Shown here: positions 1 through 5,354 of the stretch, piece after piece
Layout: each line of letters starts with the position of its first letter
Position numbering within the stretch: position 1 is the stretch's first letter
Source: Helicobacteraceae bacterium
Lineage (GTDB): Bacteria; Campylobacterota; Campylobacteria; Campylobacterales; Sulfurimonadaceae
Assembly (NCBI GenBank): GCA_030596305.1
Contig: JAUVKK010000063.1
Coordinates: forward strand, 1-6,178
Length of the DNA: 6,178 bases
Reading direction: 5' to 3'
Translations under genes and position numbers: made by a program
The notes under the pieces: model-generated
The model's database searches: none
The model's input: the letters and a program-made list of their open reading frames with translations, nothing else
What the model was told of the DNA's origin: nothing

Positions 1-1
1 T

Positions 2-583
2 ATAAAAGAGGGAAAAGAGCAGCAGTTTCACAGCTTTATTCTTGAAGAGAAGGCCTATAAAAAGCAGTACATAACCATGAAAAACAAGCGTAAGGTCTCT
101 CCCCTGAAGCAGGATATGAAACGTATTAAAGATGAGTCCAGTCGTTCACGTAAGGCATTAGCACTTTTTACATCAAAAAAGTTCAGAGACCTCTCTATGG
201 TCAGACCGGTCGATGTGAACATCAGTGATGACTTTGGTAAACGTCGCTACTTCAACAAAAAGCCGCGTCGTCCACACAGTGGTGTCGATATGGCAGCCTC
301 AACCGGTACCAAGATCGTTGCACCGCTAGGCGGAAAGATCGTAGAGATAGGCGACTTCTTTTTTAATGGTAATGTTATCTTTATCGATCATGGTCTGGGA
401 CTTGTCAGTATGTATTGTCATATGCACAAGTTTGATGTAGAAAAAGGACAGGTGGTCAAAAAAGGTGAAAAGATCGGTGAGGTGGGTGCAACAGGTCGTG
501 TCACTGGTCCACATTTGCACTGGGGTGTCTCACTGAACGGGGCCATGGTCGATCCTCGCCTCTTTTTTGTCAATCAGAAGTGA
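2..583 (+). CDS. M23-family zinc metallopeptidase (LytM/lysostaphin-type), 5'-truncated by window edge
   Basis: Probable periplasmic peptidoglycan endopeptidase. The frame is open from base 2 to the TGA at 581-583 (193 codons), so the ATG at 77 is probably internal and the true start and any signal peptide lie left of the window. The catalytic fold fills the C-terminal two thirds. An HSGVD motif supplies two zinc ligands (His at 275-277, Asp at 287-289), and the HLHWG motif at 512-526 supplies the third ligand (second His) and the catalytic His. Between them are the usual Gly-rich beta strands, a YCHMH segment near 413-427, and a GATGRVTGP turn just before HLHWG. A basic KRRYFNKKPRRP stretch precedes the first motif, as in other Campylobacterota M23 proteins. 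All key residues are present, so it should be active. In this phylum M23 enzymes often set cell shape by trimming crosslinks, but I cannot assign this one to a named Csd/Pgp protein because the N-terminal domains are missing. Confidence 0.93.
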   Translation: MKEGKEQQFHSFILEEKAYKKQYITMKNKRKVSPLKQDMKRIKDESSRSRKALALFTSKKFRDLSMVRPVDVNISDDFGKRRYFNKKPRRPHSGVDMAASTGTKIVAPLGGKIVEIGDFFFNGNVIFIDHGLGLVSMYCHMHKFDVEKGQVVKKGEKIGEVGATGRVTGPHLHWGVSLNGAMVDPRLFFVNQK

Positions 584-622
584 TAAAGTGGTACACTACG
601 CTTTTTAAAACTAGAGGAAAAT

Positions 623-1225
623 ATGAAGAGAATATTTTTAACACTGACACTGCTTGTTTTACTGCCATTGACACTCGATGCAAGACGCAACGGTGAGGGT
701 TTTTTTATCGGAATTGGTTCCGGTGCAACATACTACAATGACAGTGGACTTGCTTCTGATGTTGGTTCGAATATGAGTGTAGTCAGTGGTGCATATAAGG
801 TCTATACCGGGTATAAATATGATCATCAAGTAACACTGGAAGGTTCATTTACAGGATATGGTGTTTATGACATCACCGGTAATATTGAAGAGAAGCTGAC
901 GCCAATGTCTGCGGCAGTCTATATAAATTATGGATCAGACTTTTGGCACAACCAGATCAGACCCTTTGTCATAGCGGGAGCGGGTCTACTGTATCTTTCT
1001 CCTCAAAATGGTACTCTTTATGATGAAGAGATATTTTTCAGTCTTCACTACGGGGCGGGTATCCTCTGGACACCTCGTCTGCTGGGAGGTCTTGGTTTTA
1101 GAGCGGCTTATGAAGCAGACTGGAGTCGATTTGATGTTACACAAGCAGCGAAAGACCGGGGTGCGAATGGTAGTTATGATAATTTCATAGGCACCATGTA
1201 TCTGGGAGTCCAATACAAATTCTAA
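623..1225 (+). CDS. Small outer-membrane beta-barrel protein (porin/OmpA-barrel-like)
   Basis: A 200-residue protein with a clear Sec signal peptide: MKR, then a hydrophobic run to about residue 18, ending in DA before Arg-Arg, with probable cleavage after Ala20. The mature part is rich in alternating polar/aromatic strands, Gly, Tyr and Asp/Asn turns. It ends in YLGVQYKF; a C-terminal Phe with alternating hydrophobics is the classical signal for BAM-dependent outer-membrane insertion. No cysteines, lipobox or OmpA peptidoglycan-binding domain are seen. Its size suits an 8-stranded barrel. The AGAGGA at 613-618 lies 4 nt before the ATG and supports this start. It is 39 bp behind the M23 gene and may be co-transcribed, although a poor promoter-like pair (TTGTCA 567-572, TACACT 592-597, 19-nt spacer) exists in the gap. 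The stop codon is followed after 3 nt by the repeat element at 1229. Specific role unknown; the barrel call rests on composition and termini, not on a recognised family. Confidence 0.8.
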   Translation: MKRIFLTLTLLVLLPLTLDARRNGEGFFIGIGSGATYYNDSGLASDVGSNMSVVSGAYKVYTGYKYDHQVTLEGSFTGYGVYDITGNIEEKLTPMSAAVYINYGSDFWHNQIRPFVIAGAGLLYLSPQNGTLYDEEIFFSLHYGAGILWTPRLLGGLGFRAAYEADWSRFDVTQAAKDRGANGSYDNFIGTMYLGVQYKF

Positions 1226-1228
1226 GTT

Positions 1229-1337
1229 TAAAAGTTTCAGCTGCGGCGCGATTTGCACCGGAGTTCACCTCTCAATTCACAGCAGTGCGCCTTCGGGTTC
1301 ACATCCGGCACAACTCACACCACATCTGAAACTTTTA
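1229..1337. repeat. 109-bp element with 12-bp perfect terminal inverted repeats (copy 1)
   Basis: The ends are TAAAAGTTTCAG (1229-1240) and its exact reverse complement CTGAAACTTTTA (1326-1337). Inside lie a central hairpin CAC-AGCA-GTG (1278-1287), a CCGGA/TCCGG stem (1258-1262 with 1304-1308) and an alternative GGCGC/GCGCC pairing (1245-1249 with 1287-1291). A diverged copy in the same orientation sits at 4253-4360. Shared blocks are both ends, the CGGCGC near the left end and CACAGCAGTGCGC in the centre; by eye roughly two thirds of positions agree. It begins 3 nt behind the beta-barrel stop codon, so it would be transcribed as its 3' UTR. The TA at both extremities fits a TA target-site duplication, as for mariner-type MITEs, but that is inference. 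It holds no ORF of note. It could instead be a structured RNA or a REP-like element. Confidence 0.75.
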
Positions 1338-1372
1338 CGACTATAGTTACTTTTTGAGATGAGGAATCGCCA

Positions 1373-1401
1373 ATCTAGTCATTCCGGACTAGATCCGGAA
1401 T
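1373..1401. other. Interlocked pair of 8-bp inverted repeats between convergent genes
   Basis: Two perfect 8-bp palindromic stems overlap in an A-B-A'-B' order. The first is ATCTAGTC (1373-1380) with GACTAGAT (1387-1394), loop 6 nt. The second is ATTCCGGA (1381-1388) with TCCGGAAT (1394-1401), loop 5 nt. Only one can form fully at a time. The site lies between the convergent beta-barrel and nth genes, where a bidirectional terminator would be expected, but no T-run follows on either strand. The ATTCC...GGAAT core resembles small dispersed palindromes known from many bacterial genomes (for example the ATTCCC-N8-GGGAAT class in Neisseria); this is resemblance only. Confidence 0.6.
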
Positions 1402-1458
1402 CTACAAATCTTTTAGGCTGATTTAGTTTTATTTTGGATATTAAAAGTCATCGTGCTC

Positions 1459-1478
1459 AGCACTTAGCACTTAGCACT
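1459..1478. repeat. Short tandem repeat of AGCACTT (2.9 units)
   Basis: AGCACTT at 1459-1465 and 1466-1472, then AGCACT at 1473-1478. It is preceded by GTGCTCAGCAC (1453-1463), a small palindrome sharing the same AGCAC unit. It lies 13 bp from the nth stop codon, in its 3' flank. No function is evident. Confidence 0.6.
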
Positions 1479-1490
1479 CGCGAAACACGT

Positions 1491-2138
1491 CTATCTTGCT
1501 TTAAAGCTCTTTCTAGTTTTACAGAACTCTTGTAGAAAACAGTCACTGTCGCATTTTGGGTTTTTGGCGGTACAGATGTAGCGGCCGAAAAGTACCATCC
1601 CTTGGTGCAGGGCGTGGAGGTCAGTCTTGAACTTTTTGACCAGGGTCTCTTCTGTTTTGAGGGCTGTCTCATCATCGCTTAGGCCGAGACGGTGGGCAAC
1701 TCTGAAAACATGGGTGTCAACGGCCATCAGGTTAGCTCCAGTGTACTCTATCATCACCACATTAGCAGTTTTTTGTCCAACACCTGCAAGGGTTTGAAGC
1801 TCTTTTTCATCAAGAGGGACCTTACCTTCATAGACTTCGACCAGACGTTGTGCCATCTTGATAAGATTTTTCGCCTTGTTGTTGAAAAATGAGCAGCTGT
1901 TGATGATAGCTTTGACATCGTCAAGTTCTGCATTGGCAAGGGTAATAGCATCCGGGTACTTTTCAAAAAGCTCAGGTGTGAGGAGGTTGACACGTTTGTC
2001 CGTACATTGTGCTGAAAGCGCAACTGCTATAACAAGTTCAAAGGCGTTAGTGTAGGTCAATTCAGTGACGGCTTCGTCATATCGTTCAATAAATGCCTCT
2101 TTTATCGAAGAAATCTCTTTTTTTGTCGCTTTTTTCAT
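1491..2138 (-). CDS. nth: Endonuclease III (DNA glycosylase/AP lyase)
   Basis: Bifunctional base-excision repair enzyme that removes oxidised pyrimidines and nicks the abasic site by beta-elimination. It has 215 residues from the chosen ATG (E. coli Nth has 211). The helix-hairpin-helix LAGVGQKTANVVM carries the catalytic Lys123, and VDTHVFRV carries the catalytic Asp141, both at the expected separation. Upstream, ALSAQCTDKRVN matches the conserved N-terminal core. A C-terminal iron-sulfur loop has Cys189, Cys196, Cys200 and Cys206, i.e. C-x6-C-x3-C-x5-C, one residue longer between the second and third Cys than the usual C-x6-C-x2-C-x5-C. An in-frame ATG at 2169-2171 would add 11 residues (MRQYIYKRCKE). 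I prefer 2138 because AAAAGA lies about 9 nt before it, the upstream ATG has no ribosome-binding site, and the shorter length fits the family. It is convergent with the beta-barrel gene and divergent from the kinase, so it is probably monocistronic. Confidence 0.95.
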   Translation of the reverse strand: MKKATKKEISSIKEAFIERYDEAVTELTYTNAFELVIAVALSAQCTDKRVNLLTPELFEKYPDAITLANAELDDVKAIINSCSFFNNKAKNLIKMAQRLVEVYEGKVPLDEKELQTLAGVGQKTANVVMIEYTGANLMAVDTHVFRVAHRLGLSDDETALKTEETLVKKFKTDLHALHQGMVLFGRYICTAKNPKCDSDCFLQEFCKTRKSFKAR

Positions 2139-2249
2139 CTCTTTGCATCTTTTGTATATATATTGACGCATTTTAGCATTAAAGGTTGATACATTGACTC
2201 TACAAGCAGATAATTGCCGTTATTTTAGATAGTTTTTAACACAATCAGC

Positions 2250-2255
2250 TACAAT
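2250..2255 (+). promoter_or_regulatory. Candidate -10 box for the hybrid kinase gene
   Basis: TACAAT is the best -10-like hexamer in the nth/kinase divergent gap. It would start transcription near 2262, after the ATG at 2258 but before the ribosome-binding site and ATG at 2294. No convincing -35 is seen at 16-18 nt, which is common for the sigma-70 promoters of this phylum. TTGACT at 2194-2199 is too far away to pair with it. Weak evidence. Confidence 0.25.
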
Positions 2256-2283
2256 GAATGATTATTAAAAGTAATATTATACT

Positions 2284-2287
2284 AGGA
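2284..2287 (+). promoter_or_regulatory. Ribosome-binding site that decides the kinase start
   Basis: AGGA, 6 nt before the ATG at 2294-2296. The alternative in-frame ATG at 2258 is preceded by CAATCAGCTACA, which has no purine-rich site. This favours initiation at 2294. Confidence 0.6.
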
Positions 2288-2293
2288 ATTATT

Positions 2294-4255
2294 ATGAGTT
2301 TATTTTCGTTTGTAAATAATTTTTTTTCGACACAGCAGCCAAAGTCATCTCTGACAGGAACCATGCACGACGAGGGTTTTGTCAGTAAAGATCTTTTTTA
2401 TCAGATTCTTGATCTTGACTGTTCAGTCATTATGTTTTACACTAAAGATAGTGGATGGCTGGGTGCAAATAAACTTTTCTTCTCACTTTTTGATTATGAG
2501 AACATTCAAGGTTTCAGAAAAAAGCATGAGAGTGTCAGAGAACTTTTTGAGAGTGAGGCAGAAGAGGTCTTTACCGATGAAGAGGATAAGTGGCTTGATT
2601 ATATTAAAGACCAAAAGAGTGAAGATGGTTACCGGGTTACAATTAAAGATAAAAATGGTGTTGAACGCCACATCAAGATCAAGGTACGCCTCTTAAAACA
2701 GAAAGGGATCGATCTCTATCTTTTACAGATGGATGATGTCTCTGAACTTGAAAATGCACTCTGTAAGACAAATGAGATAGAACAGCTGAAAACCAAGTTT
2801 CTGGCCAACATCGGTCATGAATTTAGAACGCCGATGAATGGAATATTGGGCTTTGTAGAGCTTCTGGAGCATACACACCCTACAGAGAGCCAAAATGAGT
2901 ATATCCATATGATCCACTCATCAGCACGCAATCTTATGACCAATATCGAGAGTCTTTTAGACCTTTCACAGATGGAAGGAGGGCGATTTACAGTCAATGA
3001 CAGTGAGTTTAACCTCTTTGCTGAAATGGAGGAGATGGCGCAGCTTTATACCTCTGAAGGCCGCGACAAAGGGATCAGTGTCTCGTTTTATGTAGGTGCA
3101 AAACTGCCGACCTATATTCAAGGTGACCTGCGTAAACTTAAGCAGATCATGAATAATCTGATCAACAATGCCTTGAAATTCACCCCTAGAGGCGGAAAGG
3201 TCGTAGTCGAGGTGAGACTGCTTAAATGGGCTGAAGCCGGTCGCTGCACCATCGGCTTTACCGTACGTGATACAGGTAAAGGTATCCCCAAAGACCAGAT
3301 CGCAAAAGTTACACAGCCTTTTGAATCCGGTGACCAGGCAGATCAACGTCTTGGTATCGGACTGAGTCTCTCTCACGGACTGGTTGAACTGCTAGGCGGT
3401 GACCTTAAAATCGCCTCTGAAGAGGGGCGTGGATCCAAGTTTAGTTTTACACTGACATTTAGTGCAGCAAAAGAAAATACATTCCAAACTGTGGAGAACA
3501 AACGTGTCAAAGTAGCACTGCTGGACGATAAAAAGATCGATGATGCAAACTTGTTGACAAACTACCTACGCAGTTTTGGACTGAATGTTGAAAAAGTACA
3601 TACACTGGATGAGAGCATATATGACAACATCGATATGCTCTACCTGGTCGCCTCACAGGAGCAGTCAGCTTGGTTGATGAAACTCGGAACATACGATAAA
3701 AAATGCCGCGTTGTTCTTGTATTGGATGCGGGTGAAAAGCTTCAGACCCGTACAACCCATATAGTTGACTATGTGATCAATAAACCGTTGCTGCCGACAC
3801 GTATCTCCGAGCATGTCAGTATGGCATTTAAGCTTCAAGAACCTGAAGGAGCTAAAGAGAAGTTAAATCAGAAAGGGGTCCGCGCACTTGTTGTTGAAGA
3901 CAACCTTATCAACCAACGTCTGATCTCTATTCTTTTACAAGAGTATGACCTGAAAGTATCAACAGCGTCAGATGGTGAAGAAGGTGTCCGAAAGTGTGAG
4001 AACCAGGAGTTCGATATTGTCTTTATGGATATCGATATGCCGGTCAAAAACGGTATTATGGCGACTAAAGAGATCAAAGAGCGTATGGCAAAGTCAACAA
4101 AAATGCCGATCATCGCTTTGACCGCCTTGGCTATGGAAGGGGACAGAGAGAATATCTTGCAAGAGGGACTTGATGACTACTTGGCTAAGCCTTTGACGCG
4201 GGCTAAACTGGAATATATCCTGGAAAAGCATCTCCAAGTAGAGATCGCTCAATAA
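2294..4255 (+). CDS. Cytosolic hybrid sensor histidine kinase: PAS - HisKA - HATPase - pseudo-receiver - receiver
   Basis: A 653-residue kinase with no transmembrane segment or signal peptide, so it probably senses a cytoplasmic cue. Residues about 33-150 look like a PAS domain (GANKLFFSLFDY segment, ending in a beta-rich part and a short linker helix). The HisKA H-box IGHEFRTPMNG carries phospho-acceptor His175. The ATPase domain shows the N-box NNLINNALKF (Asn291/Asn292 region), DTGKGIP (326-332) and GIGLSLSHG (from 354). Residues about 403-515 resemble a receiver with acidic Asp411/Asp412 and a Lys497-Pro, but hydrophobic residues occupy the phospho-Asp strand (MLYLVAS). The last domain (529 to the end) is a complete receiver: Glu535/Asp536, phospho-acceptor Asp579 in MDIDMP, Thr610, Lys632-Pro. 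The layout recalls BarA/LuxQ-type phosphorelays, but no Hpt domain or output regulator is in the window. An ATG at 2258 would add 12 residues. The stop codon lies within the left end of the second repeat element. Confidence 0.93.
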   Translation: MSLFSFVNNFFSTQQPKSSLTGTMHDEGFVSKDLFYQILDLDCSVIMFYTKDSGWLGANKLFFSLFDYENIQGFRKKHESVRELFESEAEEVFTDEEDKWLDYIKDQKSEDGYRVTIKDKNGVERHIKIKVRLLKQKGIDLYLLQMDDVSELENALCKTNEIEQLKTKFLANIGHEFRTPMNGILGFVELLEHTHPTESQNEYIHMIHSSARNLMTNIESLLDLSQMEGGRFTVNDSEFNLFAEMEEMAQLYTSEGRDKGISVSFYVGAKLPTYIQGDLRKLKQIMNNLINNALKFTPRGGKVVVEVRLLKWAEAGRCTIGFTVRDTGKGIPKDQIAKVTQPFESGDQADQRLGIGLSLSHGLVELLGGDLKIASEEGRGSKFSFTLTFSAAKENTFQTVENKRVKVALLDDKKIDDANLLTNYLRSFGLNVEKVHTLDESIYDNIDMLYLVASQEQSAWLMKLGTYDKKCRVVLVLDAGEKLQTRTTHIVDYVINKPLLPTRISEHVSMAFKLQEPEGAKEKLNQKGVRALVVEDNLINQRLISILLQEYDLKVSTASDGEEGVRKCENQEFDIVFMDIDMPVKNGIMATKEIKERMAKSTKMPIIALTALAMEGDRENILQEGLDDYLAKPLTRAKLEYILEKHLQVEIAQ

Positions 4256-4360
4256 AAGTTCCAGCTTCGGCGCATCTTGCGTCCAACACAGACTCTCTAC
4301 GCACAGCAGTGCGCTATCGGTCTGAGTTAAACACAATATACACCAAATCTGAAATTTTTA
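4253..4360. repeat. 108-bp element with terminal inverted repeats (copy 2)
   Basis: Diverged same-orientation copy of the element at 1229-1337. The ends are TAAAAGTTCCAG (4253-4264) and CTGAAATTTTTA (4349-4360), which pair with one mismatch and one G-U wobble as RNA. The central hairpin is stronger than in copy 1: CGCAC-AGCA-GTGCG (4300-4313), enclosed by CAGAC/GTCTG (4289-4293 with 4320-4324). CGCA-TCT-TGCG (4271-4281) forms a further small hairpin, and the GGCGC/GCGCT alternative pairing (4269-4273 with 4311-4315) is retained. Its first three bases are the TAA stop of the kinase gene, so it would form the start of that gene's 3' UTR. No T-run follows the whole fold, so it is not a textbook terminator. 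Confidence 0.7.
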
Positions 4361-4383
4361 CTTAGTTAGTGATTTTGTCATTC

Positions 4384-4409
4384 CTTATTAAGTCCAATTT
4401 CTTAGTAAG
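4384..4409. other. Small AT-rich hairpin upstream of the isomerase gene
   Basis: CTTATTAAG (4384-4392) can pair with CTTAGTAAG (4401-4409), 9 pairs including one G-U, loop 8 nt. The stretch from 4361 to 4514 otherwise holds only the presumed promoter and ribosome-binding site of the isomerase gene. GTCATTCC occurs just before this hairpin and also at 1378-1385 behind copy 1. Significance is low because the region is AT-rich. Confidence 0.3.
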
Positions 4410-4477
4410 ATAAGCGGTGTTGTCTTTTATAGTCCAACACTTGATCAGCTATTCACTATCCGTTTAACAAGCAAGAC

Positions 4478-4483
4478 TATACT
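4478..4483 (+). promoter_or_regulatory. Candidate -10 box for the PEB4-like isomerase gene
   Basis: TATACT lies 31 nt before the TTG start, giving a predicted transcript start near 4490 and about 25 nt of leader that contains the ribosome-binding site. There is no clear -35 hexamer. A second AT-rich hexamer, TATATT (4493-4498), would start transcription too close to the ribosome-binding site. Confidence 0.3.
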
Positions 4484-4502
4484 TTTCACAATTATATTAA
4501 CC

Positions 4503-4508
4503 TAAGGA
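4503..4508 (+). promoter_or_regulatory. Ribosome-binding site supporting a TTG start
   Basis: TAAGGA, 6 nt upstream of the TTG at 4515-4517. This strong site, together with the signal peptide that follows directly, fixes the non-ATG start of the isomerase gene. Confidence 0.7.
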
Positions 4509-4514
4509 ATTCGT

Positions 4515-5354
4515 TTGAGATTAGCAGTAAAAGTATTAGTATCAACAGCATTATTCAGTTCTATGGCAGCGGCTGCAGTTGTAGCAACAGTAAACGGTAC
4601 AAAGATCACGACTGATGAGGTTAACCAAGTTCTAATGGAAGGAACGCAAGGACGTTTTAACACACTTCCAAAAGAGAAACAAGCAGAGCTTCGTAAGCGT
4701 ATTGTAGAAGGTATGATCGCGCAAGAGTTAGTGTACGGTGATGCTAAAAAAAGCGGCGTCTTAACATCTAAAGAGTACGAAGCAGAACTTAAAGAGGTCA
4801 TGAAACGTGTAGAAAAGCAGCTTGCTTCAAAAGTATGGGAAAAACAGCAATTTGACAAGATCAAATTGTCAGATGCAGATGTCAGAAAATATTATGACTC
4901 GCATACTAATGAGTTTGTTGAAAAAGAGAAAGTGCATGCACGTCACATTCTTGTCAAAACAGAGACTGAAGCGAACAAGATCATTACCGGTCTTAAAAGT
5001 AAAAAAGGTGATGCTCTTAAAACGGCTTTTATCGAAGATGCTAAGAAGTTCTCTACCGGTCCTAGTGGTCCAAAAGGCGGAGACCTTGGCTCTTTCCCAC
5101 GTGGGCAGATGGTACCAGAGTTTAATGACAAAGTCTTTACGATGCAAGTGGGTACGATCACTACGACTGCGGTTAAAACACAGTTTGGTTACCACATCAT
5201 CTATCTTGAAGATAAGGTCAGTGGTAAAGAGTTAGGCTTTGATGAAGTCAAGAGCTTTATTGAACAAAAGCTGAAGATGGAAAAATTCAAAGCAGCGATG
5301 GAAAAGAAGATGAAGTCACTTCAAAGTACAGCTAAGATCACTTACGGTAAATAA
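4515..5354 (+). CDS. peb4: Periplasmic parvulin-type peptidyl-prolyl isomerase, PEB4/SurA-like chaperone
   Basis: A 279-residue exported foldase/chaperone expected to help outer-membrane proteins cross the periplasm, as known for Campylobacter PEB4 (Cbf2) and for SurA. Residues 1-20 form a signal peptide ending in SSMAAA. The mature protein begins VVATVNGTKITTDEV, the typical opening of PEB4/SurA N-terminal chaperone domains, followed by a charged helical region to about 135. The parvulin (PpiC) domain spans about 139-234: HARHILV (141-147), GGDLGSF (188-194), Met199, Phe203 and FGYHII (224-229) are the conserved active-site and core positions. A lysine-rich C-terminal helix follows. The start is TTG with TAAGGA 6 nt upstream; the next in-frame ATG (Met17) would destroy the signal peptide. 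The length fits the family (about 270-280). The PLP enzyme downstream overlaps or nearly overlaps its stop codon and is probably co-transcribed. The outer-membrane barrel gene in the same window is a plausible client class. Confidence 0.94.
   Translation: MRLAVKVLVSTALFSSMAAAAVVATVNGTKITTDEVNQVLMEGTQGRFNTLPKEKQAELRKRIVEGMIAQELVYGDAKKSGVLTSKEYEAELKEVMKRVEKQLASKVWEKQQFDKIKLSDADVRKYYDSHTNEFVEKEKVHARHILVKTETEANKIITGLKSKKGDALKTAFIEDAKKFSTGPSGPKGGDLGSFPRGQMVPEFNDKVFTMQVGTITTTAVKTQFGYHIIYLEDKVSGKELGFDEVKSFIEQKLKMEKFKAAMEKKMKSLQSTAKITYGK

Noticed and set aside
986..1258. 90-codon minus-strand frame overlapping the beta-barrel gene and element copy 1
   Set aside because: Antisense to a well-supported secreted protein gene, with no start signal and no recognisable domain.
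1229..1337. Element copy 1 as a plain Rho-independent terminator
   Set aside because: The terminal stem encloses about 85 nt, and the only T-run after the CTG is part of the inverted repeat itself. The same architecture at 4253-4360 and the TA ends fit a repeat element better, although termination activity is not excluded.
1226..1490. Possible tRNA or CRISPR array in the GC-richer intergenic stretch
   Set aside because: No cloverleaf with a TTC-loop and acceptor stem could be drawn, and there are no regularly spaced direct repeats of CRISPR length.
2258..2293. Extra 12 codons at the kinase start, suggesting a hydrophobic N-terminal anchor (MIIKSNIILGII)
   Set aside because: The ATG at 2258 has no ribosome-binding site, whereas AGGA sits 6 nt before the ATG at 2294. 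The hydrophobic stretch is probably untranslated leader.
2966..3376. 136-codon open frame on the minus strand inside the kinase gene
   Set aside because: It lies wholly within the HisKA/HATPase coding region, has no ribosome-binding site or recognisable protein features, and is explained as an antisense shadow of a strongly conserved gene.
4822..5235. 137-codon plus-strand frame inside the isomerase gene
   Set aside because: Fully contained in the parvulin coding sequence in another frame; composition (runs of Lys, Arg, Leu, Ser, Met) is typical of an out-of-frame shadow.
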